The position numbers were made by a program, and so were the translations under genes. From assembly GCA_905182995.1 (NCBI GenBank), contig CAJJDP010000023.1, positions 618,789 through 682,788 on the forward strand: a stretch of 64,000 bases of DNA, written 5' to 3'. Origin of the DNA: Paramecium octaurelia (taxonomy: Eukaryota; Ciliophora; Oligohymenophorea; Peniculida; Parameciidae). Positions 1 to 12,669 of this stretch are shown here, piece after piece (positions within the stretch are counted from its first letter, which is position 1; every line of letters starts with the position of its first letter). The notes under the pieces were generated by a model. That model was not told the origin of the DNA and made no database searches. It saw only the letters and a program-made list of their open reading frames with translations.

Positions 1-372
1 TAAGAAAAATAAAAAGATTTAATGGAATGAAAAGAACACAAAGATATTTAAAGATCTCTATTAATAATATTCAGGCAATTTGGATTAAATCCTTTTATAC
101 TTTTAACAAAACAATGAATTAAATACAAAAATTGATATTAAATAAATTAAAGTATAATTGTATTATTATAATTACTAGAATAAATTTAAAATAGAAAAGA
201 AAAAAAAAAACTTGAGTTTGCTCTCAAAGTCACAAATAATATCCAAAAACCTTAATTACTAGCTAAAATTGGACTGAAAGAAAGTGATTTTAATTAAATT
301 ATATATTCCATCTGATATTTTTCTGACTATTTTTAAAGTACATAATTATTTCATTTTCAGAATCACTAAATA
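1..372. other. No gene seen; AT-rich leader
   Basis: Very AT-rich sequence with no sustained reading frame of coding composition. It ends at the start codon of the importin-alpha-like gene, so it probably holds that gene's promoter and perhaps the 3' end of a gene to the left. Confidence 0.5.
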
Positions 373-1799
373 ATGAATATTGTATAGAAAAAGCGGGAAG
401 AATTTTCAATCAACATCAGGAAGTAAAAGAGAGAAGAATTGTTTAAATCCAAGAGAGTCTCTAATACCCAATATTTACCATTTTCTGATATTGCTACAAT
501 GCAATCAGAAATCTATTAGAATGCATATTACTAAAAATAGTGTCCAAACAATGTTTAACTTAATGAAACTATCTAAAAGATTTTTAAAATATCTGAATTA
601 GCAGATGCATTTAATTAGCACGATTGCGAAAAAAATTATGATACTTCTTCTGATGTTGATATTATATTTGACATAATTGGCAAAGGATATCCAGTCCTAG
701 ATGTATTAAATTTTATTTATTTAAGAGGGCCTGCTTGTAAATATTACTATCCTTCACACTTCCAAGTCATTTAACATGCAAACCAATATTAAAATATATA
801 CCTACATTGTTGAAGTTTTTCAATGAAACTCAGTATGAGGAACTCTAATAGACAGTTCTGTTCATTTTCTCAAATCTAGCAGCCGACTGTTATTAATGCA
901 GAGATGCCATTTTAATCTATGAAATACCTTAGGCAGTATTTTAAGCAATTCATTAAACCACAAATGAATTAATGAATGATCTAGCTCAAATTCTAATTAA
1001 TATCTCAAGAACTCAACCTCTAATGTCGAATTTCAACTAAATTTAAATGATTAAATTATGCTGGCAACTATTTCCTTTTTTATAGGGCCATGAATACATA
1101 GCTGGAATCTTGTAACTCATTTAAAAAATTTGTTAGAAGGATAAGAACTTATTAGATATGAATTTCCTTAGTAGTATTTGTTAGGATCACACAAATTCTG
1201 ATCTATACCTTAATGAAATACTAGCTTTAATTAAAATTATGTCATATTTTGACAGAAACAGATACGAGCAAATCGAAAACAATATCCTAAATTTTATAAT
1301 AGTTAAAGTAAATAAAATTCTATTGAATGGAAACTTAGATAAACATTTTTAAAAGTAGATCAATAAAATGTTGAGTATTTTCACAAATATGATTGTTGAA
1401 AACCCTAAAATTATCTATATTGCCCTTGATACTAATATCATGCAACTATTTAGATTCAATGAATAATTATAAGAAACCTATAAAGAGATCTTTTGTAGCA
1501 TTTATTATTTTTCCTTTTATTATTAGGTCATCAACAATTTAAATTAAAGCCAAATAAAATAATTTATATAATTGTTTTAGCCGATTTAATAATTGATAAA
1601 CTTGTTAGATTAAAACATGAATAGTTCTGATATTATCATAGATATTTTAAGAATCATAGAGATTATTTTACAATAAGACAAAGAATCTATATCTGTGTTT
1701 ATAAAATAAAATGGGGAATAATATCTAGCTGAATTATCCTAACATGAAAATGAGGAGGTTTATAAAATATGTGAAAGCATTTTTGAAATCATTAATTGA
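373..1799 (+). CDS. Importin-alpha-like nuclear import receptor (divergent)
   Basis: Predicted 467 residues with one 23-nt intron at 703-725; removing it joins the two coding frames. The first 30 residues form a basic importin-beta-binding-like segment (KKREEF... RKQKREELFKSKR). The rest is helical and armadillo-like; a segment near residues 155-185 (FSNLAADCYQCRDAI) resembles the conserved importin repeat with N-A-G-D..CRD. The C-terminus (NEEVYKICESIFEII) resembles the usual importin-alpha end. Importin-alpha binds nuclear localisation signals and importin-beta in the cytoplasm. Typical members are about 500 residues, so the length fits, but most Trp/Asn ligand-groove residues are not obvious, so cargo binding may differ. 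TGA at 1797 is followed by more open frame, which I treat as chance. Confidence 0.65.
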
Positions 1800-2008
1800 G
1801 TTTATTTTATTTTTGAATTTTTGAATATAAACAATTACTATTCTAATAGTACACAATTATTTTGTCAATATCTGCTAATTAAGAATTCCAATTTAGGGGC
1901 AGATCTCACTTCTTTGATTCAAAAAGTAGTGATTTAAGCATTACAAGAAAGTTTCTGAGCTTTCTCGTAATATTTAACAGATCAATTAATTAATTTATAT
2001 AACAATTC

Positions 2009-2317
2009 ATGGATGGGACTGCAATAACATAGCTGAAAACTTAATTATAAAAACTAAAAGAGGAAAAAGAAGAGCTATAGAATGATGTCCAAGAAGAAAG
2101 GACTGTCGTGGCTCAAATGTAATCAGAATTAGCACAACTTAAATAATAATAATAAATGTAAGGAGGGTAATTGCGAGATAAAGAATTAGCACTTTAGGAT
2201 TACAATCGTATGATTAAGGAAAGTGAAACTATATTGAAAAAGTTAATTGAAACATCTAGTAATTTTTTAAAGACCTTGGAAGGGGAAACAAGTAAGTTAA
2301 AGAATCAAAAAAAATGA
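2009..2317 (+). CDS. Small coiled-coil protein, function unknown
   Basis: 102 residues from ATG 2009 to TGA 2315. The composition is strongly heptad-like and rich in K, E, Q and L, with a short run of glutamines (TAA codons) in the middle, so it is probably almost entirely coiled coil. The frame stays open upstream to at least 1847 without clear coding character, so an upstream exon or a different start is possible. It lies 209 bp after the importin-like gene on the same strand. No family recognised. Confidence 0.45.
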
Positions 2318-2637
2318 AAATATCAAAAAATATTTATTACCATCATTCTATTTAATATAAAATTTCTTTTGTTTATATTTCAAAGAACTTTAGATTTTAA
2401 ATTTCATTAAATTATCCACTTTCTTAATATTTCAATTGCAATAAATAATTTATTTTAATAAAAATTTAAGAAAATAAAACAGCAAATGCTTTTATGTTGG
2501 AATTTCATGAACAATTTAGAATTGAAATTTGAAATAAATGGAGAAAAAGAAATATCTCTAATTTATTATAATTTTACTTATATAAACTAACATTTAATAT
2601 AAATAAAATCAAATTGAATTGTTTTCTTTCGAAAAAA
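2318..2637. other. Intergenic, nothing recognised
   Basis: About 320 bp of AT-rich DNA between two plus-strand genes with no coding signal on either strand. Confidence 0.5.
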
Positions 2638-2979
2638 ATGTCTTAATTTTAAACTTTAGACTTGGGGATTTCTAGTGAAACCAAATCTATAATCCATAAA
2701 TCTATACTGAAAAATCCATAGCGGTGTTTTCATCAAAGTAAAATTAGATTGGATTGGGCAGGGAATTAAGTAGTCAAAGGTGGACTCCATAAAATAGTTT
2801 TCTTAAACTAAGATGACACTCCTCGAACATTTATGGATATATTAACAAATGATTTTACGGAATCATGTGATGCTGTAGCTAACAAAAAAAAAAAAAACCT
2901 TAATTAATAATAAGCAGAAAATTTTATCAAAAATCAGTGTGAGGAAAGTTAATAATCTAATTGTTGTTTAATTTAATGA
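2638..2979 (+). CDS. Small hypothetical protein
   Basis: 113 residues, no intron needed. The first half is mixed polar and hydrophobic (SQFQTLDLGISSETKSII), followed by a Trp/Gly-containing segment (RLDWAGNQVVKGGLHKIVFL) that could form beta strands. The C-terminus holds a run of lysines and then a Q/N/C-rich tail ending NCCLIQ. The pair of cysteines near the end could invite a lipid-modification guess, but the sequence is not a proper CaaX box. Codon use resembles neighbouring genes. No family recognised. Confidence 0.5.
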
Positions 2980-3399
2980 ATTATTTTTACCTATTTGAAT
3001 ATTGTATTAAATATATATTAAATAGTTCTTCTGGCTTGAAGTATTATATTAATTTGTAGTAATTATATATGATAAATAAATACAAATAATAATAATAAGT
3101 TATACGAATTCAATCAAATTAGGCGTTGTTTTTAAAAGAGTTCCTAGAATATCTATTTGATAAGGATCAATCTGTGAGATGTTTCGTCATCAGTAGTAAC
3201 ACATTAATCTTATGATAGTTTTCTTAAGGTAAGTGGTTGTTGGAATGAGTGATGCTTATTGAGGTATTCTGAGGCTTCATAGTTATGGAGAAGCAGGATT
3301 GATTCTTTGATTTTGCTGCAATCAGTTTCTTAGTATTAAAAACTGTATTTAATTTCATCAATAGATTTACAAATTTAATTTTTACTTTCTGATCCTCTT

Positions 3400-5160
3400 G
3401 TTTATAGATCCTTTAAACCTAGGAATGAACATGCAAGCGAAGTATACGGATCTGTTTACTTTCTACTTTTTATTGCCATTTTAAATATTTCTGAATTCAA
3501 ATTGTTTCCTATTTTCTTAACGTGGACATTAATAACTTATATCAAGTTTAATAATGGAGCTGATATGTATCTTATTAAACTAGTGGTTAAAAGTAGTAAG
3601 AATATGCATACTCCAACATATATTTACACCTCTTTGATCATACTCTTCTTAATTGTGTCAACCAGACCTTACAATTTCTCACCAATTTCTATTTCATAAC
3701 TCATATTTTTGAAACTTAAAAATACTTTGATCATCTTACACAATTAAAGTTAGGTTCTCCTTTGCAAAGTTAAAAGCATTTACAAAGACAGGTTTCTTAA
3801 AAATTTTATTCTCAAGATAAAAATAAGTTTCTACTGCATGTTTCTACTTGGAATTCTTTTACACTAAGTCCCAATCTGACTAATTAAATCCTGTATATGT
3901 TTCATTAGTAATTGTAATAAGCATATTAGTTTTTGATATGGATGGCATAGTTGTCAGAATAATATCTCCATTTTAATTGACCAAAAATATACTCATTGGT
4001 ATACTCTGGATATTTTTGTCATAAATTTCCTAGAGTTAAGAGGTAATCCCAAATAAGGTTGAATTAATAATCAAGGAATATGTCAATGAAAAATACGGCA
4101 TGAAACTTCGTACTGATATGTAGATTGGAGAGTAAAAATATTCTGAATTGGGATTAATCTCATATTGGGCAATATGGTTCATATACCTAAATATTATTTC
4201 AATGTTACCAAGGTCTAGTACTTGGGTCATAATTTTTGTATTTATACATTCTAGGATATTGTGCGAATATTTAATTTTTTGGTACATCAATAAATGATAT
4301 CTTATTTTATTCATCCCCTAGAAACACTTAGGAGAATGGAATCAATAAGGAAATGGTTTAATTGAGTAAAATTGCTTGACTGTCATATTGTTTTGTGTAT
4401 AGTCCTTAACAAAAGATGTCTGAATTATAAATTATATTATCCTCGCTAATCTCTTCTTATTCAACACAATCTTAAAATTAATTCACTTTGATTTGGTACT
4501 AGGATTGCTTCTATATCAATTAATAAAACATTTATTACGAATGCCATAGATTTAAAATTGCTAATTATAATTGCCACAATTTATACTCTGATAATTTTTC
4601 TATTGAATGTAAAGACGTAATTCTCTTGAGATATTATTTACAAGGTTCTTCTCTTATTTTAAAGTTAGTTCTTGTTCCACGTCTTGAATGTAAGAAAAGA
4701 ATATCGCTTATTGTATATGTCCTGTTGTCATGACAAGTAAAACGGCAAGTATTATTATTAACAGGTTAACTATTATTATCTAGTTACTCATTCTGAGATT
4801 CTTAAACCACAAAATTAGTTTATTGAGCATGAATAATTTAAATATTTATATTACAAGATTTAATAAGGAATTATTAATTATGTAACAATATATTTTATAC
4901 ATTATAATCTTATAATTAAAGCGTCTAAAAATAGCATTTATTAATCCTCTTTTTTTGAATAAAGTGTTTATACAGTATTATTTACCTAAATTTCTCAAGG
5001 AGACTAAATTAGAATTATACGGTAATCTCAATCAGAGAATGGCTATGACTATCAAGAATATAAAAAATTAATTATTAATGACAATATTCATTTTTCTTAA
5101 TAAATAAAAGTTACTTTTATATTTGATATTCAAGATTACTTAAAATATCCTTTTTTTTGA
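3400..5160 (+). CDS. Unresolved membrane-protein gene, possibly decaying
   Basis: Coding-like stretches in several frames point to one plus-strand gene, but I could not splice it cleanly. Good stretches: hydrophobic segments about 3420-3790; a mixed segment at 4045-4225 (EYVNEKYGMKLRTDMQIGEQ); a Cys-containing segment about 4500-4712; and a polar segment about 4738-5157 (SENGYDYQEYKKLIINDN). Plausible introns are 3792-3816 (25 nt), 4226-4254 (29 nt) and 4713-4737 (25 nt). A junction near 4360-4407 would need an unusually long 47-nt intron. The start is not identified and coding may begin nearer 3100. It may be a real gene with difficult splicing or a pseudogene left from genome duplication. 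Convergent with the lipase gene. No family recognised. Confidence 0.4.
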
Positions 5161-5713
5161 AGGTGTAATCAAAAGTAACATTACTATTTCACTTCAAACT
5201 ATCAAAATCTGATATTTTTTTGCATAACCTAATAAAGTCTTCATTCTCAAAACCCTTATCTAATTTTATTTTTTGTATTCTTACTATTGCAATATATTTT
5301 CCTAATTTAACTCCTATGAGTTTAATATGAAGCATTTGATTCATCGACTTAGTAATATTAACTCAAATCCAGATTTGAATATAACTATAATTAATAGTCA
5401 ATACATACTGTACAAAAATTAATTATATTTTATTAAATAACTATAGTTATATAAACAACATCTGATTACTTTTTTAAAAATTAATTCATAAACCTTAAAT
5501 TTTTATTGCTAAACTCTGTTTTTATGACTGACAATTACATACAGATCATCTACTTGTCTTAAGGTAAATTCGATAAAGAGTTTTATTGCTATTACAAAAG
5601 AGTGATAAATAAAAATATAAGAAATTATAATATAAGACTTATTTTAGAATAGAAGTGAAATGGATTACAATATAGAATTGAGTATTTTTTAAATTATGAT
5701 TTTTGAATATAGT
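5161..5713. other. Intergenic between convergent genes
   Basis: Plus-strand frames stay open for some distance here, but their composition is F/I/L/N/Y-rich as expected by chance in AT-rich DNA with one stop codon. It may contain a further 3' exon of the unresolved gene to the left. Nothing else recognised. Confidence 0.35.
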
Positions 5714-6711
5714 TCATTCTTTTTACTATTCAATTAGGTTGGTATAATTATTTTGTGGATCACTTTACCTTCCAATGAAATGCATGGTTTCATTGTGATG
5801 AACGAATGGAGTTTTACATTCCTAAAATTCATTAAAGTAAGATGTATGATCTGAAATAGAATACCACCAAAGACTGTTTGAACAAGTGTCATCCTCTACC
5901 AATCCTTATTAACAAAGCTTGAAAGAAGTGTTTTCTTCATTATACCACACTTCTTATGGTAAATGGGAATAATAAAAATTCATTGGAGGTGTATGAACTA
6001 CAGTATCTGCATTATGAGTAACTCTCCATTATTCCTTGGGAATTACATAATTGATAAACCAAGTGGCAAATTCTATGTTGCCTACTCTTGGAGCTCCATA
6101 GGTGAAAAAGTTGTCTACTTAAATTCCGAGCCTTGTGACGTCAACTGCCATCAATGCCGCAATGGCACCTCCTAATGAATGACCAGTAATTAAAACTTTT
6201 GATTTGGGAAATTTCTATCTGAGTGTTGTAGTGCAATTAATCATTTCATTAGAAATTGCCGTGTAGGTTTCCCAAAATCCAAGATGAACAGCACAATCTT
6301 TACAGTCTCCAAATTCTTATTTAAAGAACTTTACGTTGTTGATCCAATTGGTTAAATCCTAAGTACCTAATTTGAGTCACATATTCAATTACTTCTATAA
6401 ACTAATACGATATAATTTTCCTTAGGATTATAACCACAATAGGCTTAACTTGAATAGTTCCCTGCGAAAGCTTGAACATCAACCATATCAGGATGTTATT
6501 CACAATAATATCCGCAATCCCATTTAGCTATTTCCTCAGGATGACATACAGCAATCTTAGTATAATGAAAGAATTTCTAAGCCTAAGAATGTGAATATAT
6601 TTGATTCTCATTAGATTTATGGTTGAAGACTTTTTCAAATAATTGCTCTATAAATCCTTTCTCTGCATAAGAAACACAAAAGAGAAGCAGCAGTACAAAT
6701 AAATGTTTCAT
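5714..6711 (-). CDS. Secreted class 3 lipase
   Basis: Predicted 323 residues in two exons with a 26-nt intron at 6367-6392. A hydrophobic N-terminus (KHLFVLLLLFCVSYA) is a signal peptide, so the enzyme is probably secreted or lysosomal. The nucleophile elbow GHSLGG places the catalytic Ser near residue 170, preceded by a KFPKSKVLIT strand. Downstream, an Asp in the HNADTVVH context and a His in SDHTSYF complete the expected triad. Several cysteines suggest disulfides. Class 3 lipases hydrolyse triacylglycerol or related esters. It is divergent from the flippase gene with 308 bp between start codons. Confidence 0.9.
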
Positions 6712-7019
6712 TCTAAATATTAAATTTCTTATTAAATGAATACAATAATTTACGATTATATTATATGCATTTTAAAAAATTACAATAGAACTATTGGAAA
6801 TTCTTAATAAATAGATAAAACAACTGTGGATCAAGTCCTCTTTCAATACTGAATATAAATACACATTTCTTCTAAGATCTTACAAATATTTACACAATCA
6901 CATAGCATGAAGGTTCATATTGTGCTTAATATAAAATGCAAGAATTCTAACATTCTCTATATATTTGATTAATAAAATTTGATTATGTATTATTTAAATG
7001 AATATATTCTTAATTAAAT
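6712..7019. promoter_or_regulatory. Divergent intergenic region, lipase / flippase
   Basis: About 308 bp separating the start codons of the lipase gene (minus) and the P4-ATPase gene (plus). It is one of the longer spacers in the window and must contain both promoters. I see no recognisable motif beyond AT-richness. Confidence 0.5.
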
Positions 7020-10000
7020 ATGAAGAACACCTTTTTTCATAAAATTAAAAGATTATTTAGAGGGTATTATTGATCTATAAATTCATTAGTTCTCCAAATG
7101 AGTGGAAAAATCTACCAAAAAGAGTAATACGTCCAGGATTGGGTGATCAACTTCTGCCAAATAATAGAGTGATCACTAGCAAATATACTATTTTTACTTT
7201 CCTTCCTCTAAATTTGGTGGAATAATTCAGCAAGATGGCTAATATTTATTTTTTGATAGTTGGAATATTATAGATGGTTTTAGATCTCTCTATCATTAGA
7301 TTCCTGCAATTACAGTGTCTGATGGGTTACCGACTGAATATACTCCTTTAGTGGTCATAGTAATAGCAACAGCAATCAAAGATCTTTTGGAAGATTTGCA
7401 AAGACACAAGGCTGACAGAAAGGAAAACAATACAATAATATCTGGCAAAAAAAGCTAAGATATAAGAGTTGGTGAGTATATTAGGATTAATCCTAATGAG
7501 CAGATCCCAGCAGATATTTTATTATTGAATTAAGAATGTTATGTTGAAACCTCCTAATTGGATGGGGAAACAACTCTTAAACCTAAGCAACCAATAACTG
7601 AGAATATTGAATATGTAGAAGCTGCAGGACCAAACCCATATTTATATTAGTTTAGTGGTTCCATAAATGGGTAGAAGCCATTAAATGAGCACAATCTATT
7701 ACTTAGGGGTTCATGTTTAAAGAGTCTAGATCCAATTGATGGGATTGTAATCTACACTGGGCATCAGACGAAGATTCTGCTGAACTCGCACAACCCAAGA
7801 GGTAAGGCAACAAAGATGTAATAAGTTATGAATAGATTAATTTTATACTTATTTGTAGGCTAGTGGCTTTTATGTATTTTCTGTGCTTCTTATTTTACAG
7901 TAGCTCTGAGCATCAAGAAACAAGACTTAGATTATCTTTATTTAATTCAACCTGAGGTTACTTCTTTACTTTACTTTAGTAATTTTTGTCAGAGTGTTGG
8001 AAATTGGTTTTTGCTTTTTGTAAACTTTGTTCCAATAAGTTTGATGTTGACTCTGGAGATGATCAGATTGTTTTAGGCATATTTTATTATTAAAGATCCA
8101 GAGATGGGTCCAAATACAAAGGTTTAATCCTCCAATTTAAATGATGATCTCGGACAAATCAATCATATTTTCTCTGATAAAACTGGTACTTTAACAGCCA
8201 ATTAGATGACCTTAAGGTAATATATATTTAAGAACTAAAATATCGACTTGCAAAGAGAGGATTCTCAATTAATATTCAATGAGGAGAATATTATCTATTT
8301 ACTTCAATTCATACTTTGTAATGATATCAAAGTAAAAAATGGGAATGTACTATCCTCTTCAAGTGATGAAATGGCTTTAATAAACTACTTCTTGAATCAA
8401 GGACTCTAAATCTCAGAAGATGGTAAAAATTACCTCATCAATATATAAAATAAAGTGTACTATAGAATTGAGAAGGTCTATCTAATTCCATTTAGTAGTG
8501 ATAGAAAGCGAATGTCAATCGTGTTAAGATTTTAAGAAAAACTCTACATATTTTGCAAAGGAGCAGACAGTATTATCTTGTAAAGAATAAAATAAACTGC
8601 AAATCATTAGGAAACTATCATATCTTTTAGCTAGGCTTATGCTAATCAGGGTTTGAGAGTGCTGTTATTCTCTTACAAAGAATTAGAAGAATAGGAATTC
8701 GCTGAATGGCTAGAGATATACGAAAGAACTCTGATATAATAGGATGAACGGATGTTGGAATAGTTGCAAAATCAGCTCGAAACCAATCTTGTTCTTTCGG
8801 GGGCAAGTGGTGTTGAGGACATTCTAAGTGAGCATGTTTAAGAGACTATAATTGAACTCTAATATGCTAATATCTAAATATGGATGATTACAGGAGACTC
8901 CTTTGCTACAGCTAAGGGAGTAGCCAAGAAAATTGGATTGATGAGTTCAAGATCAAAATCTATATTAGTTGAACATTAAACAATTAGTTAAATTGAGAGT
9001 TTAGTATTAGAGTCAGAAAAAAATGTTTCCAACTAATATGAAATTAGTTTAGTGATATTGGGTAAAATTCTAATTGAGTATTCAATGGAAGACAAGTTTA
9101 GATTAATAAAGTTAGCAAAGGAATGTTAATGCGTAATTTTTAGTCGTGTCTCCCCTAAATAGAAGAGAGAAGTAGTAGAACTATTTTAAAAATGCTTCCC
9201 AAATCTTTGCACATTGGCAATAGGAGATGGTGCCAATGATGTTAATATGATAACTGAAGCAAATGTAGGAATAGGAGTTTGTGGTGTTGAAGGGTTATAG
9301 GCTGCAAGAGCATCAGATTATGCGATTCCTCTATTTAAATGTTTACAGTAGTTGCTTCTATTTCATGGTAGAGAGTGTTATAGAAGAAATACTTAAGTAG
9401 TGACCTACAACTTTTACAAAAATGTATTGTACTTGATACCCTAATTTTGGTTTGGCTTATATAGTCAATTTTCAGCATAGTCGATCTATGATTTTTACGT
9501 GTTTCAATGCTACAATTTCATGTTTACATCATTGCCCATTATCGTTTATGGAGTATTCGATATCAAATTCAATGATACTATGCCGAATAAGTATTAATTT
9601 GGACAACAAGGGGGGTATTTGAATTTCAAAGTGTTCCTCCTATCATTATTAGAAGGAGTCTATCAAAGTTTGATAGTCTTCTTCTTTTGTTTTTATTTTT
9701 TAAACACATCATCTTCGAGTGGATTCGAGTATGGATTGTTAGTTCAAGGATAAATAATATTTTTCATTTGCATTTTTGTGGCGAATACCAAAATTCTACT
9801 TCTTTCACATTAAATTCAAGTTTTGTAGATTGTTATACAAACATTGTCATACGTATCTTATATATGTACGATTTTGATATTCAATAATGTTGTCGATTAT
9901 CAACTCTACGGAGTACTTTAAGTGATTTTAACATAAGGGATTACTTATATAATAGTTCCACTTGTATCCTACTTGGCCATTAGTGTTATAATATATCAAA

Positions 10001-10083
10001 AGAAATACTAGTTATTTAAGACCTTAAAAAAAGTGTAGGTGTCATAATCAACAGCAATAAATGCCTCGTTGATAACTTTATGA
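7020..10083 (+). CDS. P4-type ATPase, putative phospholipid flippase
   Basis: Predicted 1004 residues with introns at 7064-7089 (26 nt) and 7277-7299 (23 nt). The N-terminal segment has the P4 pattern ([19 protein letters not shown]) and a following RHKADR-type motif. The actuator loop has DGET. The phosphorylation site is DKTGTLT with Asp near residue 370. A KGAD motif lies in the nucleotide domain, and [10 protein letters not shown] plus an [17 protein letters not shown] segment follow, with six C-terminal membrane helices. These are P4 signatures; family members move aminophospholipids from the outer to the cytoplasmic leaflet, usually with a CDC50 partner, which is not seen here. Length is at the short end for the family, with little N- or C-terminal extension. 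Confidence 0.93.
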
Positions 10084-10120
10084 AGATTTTGATTATGAAA
10101 AATATATACATATTATCATT

Positions 10121-10554
10121 TCATTTAGATATGAACCCAAAGACTTCTAAATCAGAGTAGGTGATGTATAAGAACCCATCATCTGGATCCTTCTTTTTCT
10201 CATAAATATCCGCCAACTTGACATCTAAGAATAACATTCAATTTATTACACCTTCAGGCAACAACTAATTTCCAATGTGAAAGTAAAGGGATTGCTTAGG
10301 AGAAATCTGTAGAGTGCGTTTTAATGTATCTCGGAATTGAATCATCCTAAAACTCTGAGTGACTAAATATCAACATTATAGAGATAAATGTACAATTAGT
10401 TTTTCAAGCTTTGAATTTAAGATTTGGGATGTTTCTCCAATATAATAGGAATCATTTCTGGGTTCTGACTCAACTTTTCTTTGAACTTAACTTGCCTTTC
10501 TTAAATTGAATGCATTTCCTTAAAGTTTTTGTAAGTCTTTTGAGTTTGCTGCAT
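10121..10554 (-). CDS. ATG8/LC3-family autophagy protein, with a frame problem
   Basis: N-terminal part (QERQVKFKEKLSQNPEMIPI, then a LEKHPKS motif) matches the start of ATG8. The second part (QFRDTLKRTLQIS, then DPDDGFLYITYSD) matches the ubiquitin fold and ends in Phe-Gly followed by FISK, a short tail that ATG4 would remove before lipidation. A 27-nt intron lies at 10225-10251. The other junction is odd: the obvious GT-AG intron at 10363-10393 is 31 nt and leaves the second half one base out of frame. Shifting the joint by one or two bases restores the family alignment exactly, so either a non-standard splice site, a sequence error or a recent frameshift is present. Function if intact: phagophore membrane conjugate. 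Confidence 0.75.
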
Positions 10555-10608
10555 GTGAATTATACTTTGGTATTATTATTATTATTAATATACATAAAAT
10601 AAAATACA

Positions 10609-12642
10609 TCAACGCTTATATTTTTTTCCATCAAATGCTCCTTGGATTTAAGAAAAGGTTGCTTGTTTATCCCATTCCAATAAGATGTAATTTTAGTTGC
10701 CTACATTCAAGCAATTCAAGATCACATAATTGTGATAAATCAATGCATAATTGTCAACGATATCCAACTTTTATCCTGCATCCTTCTTCTCTGGTTACAG
10801 CATCTTGCTGAATTCTTACTCCTTCACTTCTTTAGGTGGCACTCCTCTTTGATGAAGTCTAATGAAATGATTACTATGATAAATAACAATTCTAACTTAG
10901 TAAATAATAACATTCTTTTGCTATCCTTGTTGTCAGTGATTGCTCCTCTTATTGGATCCTTCAAGAGAGAAACATTGAGTGGAGAATGCATCATGTGTTC
11001 CTTGGAATAAGAATTCATTTGCCATAATTGTTCTTTGAAGTCATAATTGTAAATTGCAAAAATATGAGAAGCATAAGTAACAAGTATTTTCATGCATTTG
11101 CCATTGATTATCAAGATATTAGTGACGTAATTTTGATTAGATCTACAGTCAATTTACTCAACGGTGTTATTAATGACATTCACAGAAACAAACTTCTGCA
11201 AGTAAGGATAGGTGATAATTAATGTTTTTTTGTTAACAAATTTCATTAGTTTTGGTTATCCATGAATTAATTAAGCTATAAATTGAGATTGTCCATTAAT
11301 TTTATGTTTGAATAGTTTATCATCTTTGTCAATACTATAAAATGTATTCTAAGAGTGATCAAACTCCATACATTTGAAATGTGGATACACTTAATATTTT
11401 TTGAATTGCTTATCCACTTCATTCATCATAACAGTCTAGTCACTTTATCCATAACACAATAAATTTTTAGTCAATTTAATAAAATGAGCTGGTTTCTAGA
11501 GTTTGAATTCGCACCAATAAATAGGATCAGATTCAATGTCATAAGAGAGCAAATCGATAGAATCATACTTATTAATTGCAATATATTGATGATTACAAAT
11601 GAACTGCTCACTTCTGGGAATAGTGAAAATGTGTGTAAACTAATTTTATTACAGTAACTAACCATTAGCATCTAATTTATAATAACAAATATCAGTATTC
11701 AAACCTCCAGATATTAGGATGTTATTCTTAATGAGTTCAAAAGCATAAACATCATGAGATTGTCCTCTTATTTGTTAGGTGATTTGGTATTGTGATCCAT
11801 TGTAGGATAAACAAACAATTTTACTATCTACTCCACTCACATAAACATTATTTAGATTTGCATATAAAGTAAGAATATCTGACATGTGTGTTTGTATTTG
11901 TTGAATTTCCGTATTAAATTAAGTCTCATAAATAATGACACTTCCATTGGATGATCCAATGAATAGATTATTATTGCAAATGCACAATTTCCACGGAATA
12001 ATAACATTGGCTTTGGCAATTTTGGAACTACTTATATTGAGTTGCCAAGTTTACTATTGTAGTAATGTCTTTTAAGTTAATTATCTGATAGATCCATTAG
12101 AGAATGATGCGTACACATACTCTTTATTGATAGCAATTGATAAACATTGGCAATCTAATTGTTGTGATTGTTGAATTTGATATACTTTATTGTTTTAATA
12201 ATCGAATTTTCTGATTGAACCATCACTACATGCGCATAAAAAGTATGTATCAATGGTGGGTATGGATTAATAGATATTAATATTATCTGGCAATTAAAAA
12301 TTATTTAGAGGTTTATAATCGTGAATATTAAACAATGAAATTTGACCACTTAAATATGCGCAAATAAAATCTAGAAATATTATTTAGATATGTACGTTCT
12401 TCATCAATCCAAAAGAGTGAACGAATTTAACTATTGATGGAACAACAAATTGAAATTTGAGTGTATGTTGGATAAGAGTAGATTTCAATCACTCCATTTT
12501 CTTTACCAACCAGCAATAATTGCTAATTAGGATTATTTGAGAGAGCTGTGATGGTTGATGGTAAATATGGAATTTGTTTATGATGTAAAGAAACATGAGC
12601 CTTTTCATATTACTTTTTAATCTGTGGTTGCTCTATTTACAT
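10609..12642 (-). CDS. UTP4/cirhin-like WD40 protein (U3 snoRNP, t-UTP complex)
   Basis: Predicted 661 residues with introns at 12371-12395 (25 nt) and 10874-10896 (23 nt). The N-terminus has the UTP4-like opening (ITALSNNPNQQLLLVGKENG, then VIEIYSYPTYTQI) and a following R-S-L-F-W-I segment, and WD40-type repeats continue through most of the chain. Length is close to human cirhin (686). UTP4 homologues act in the nucleolus in early 18S rRNA processing. Repeats are divergent, with few canonical WD pairs, so another nucleolar WD40 protein is possible. The next gene on the same strand ends only 27 bp upstream. Confidence 0.65.
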
Positions 12643-12669
12643 TATTTTAAATTATATAAAATATATATG

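Noticed and set aside
1800-2008. Extension of the importin-like protein past TGA 1797
   Set aside because: The open stretch is short, lacks a start, and no GT-AG intron joins it in frame; chance is likely.
10732-11222. Plus-strand ORFs within the UTP4-like gene
   Set aside because: Antisense shadows; the minus strand carries the conserved protein.
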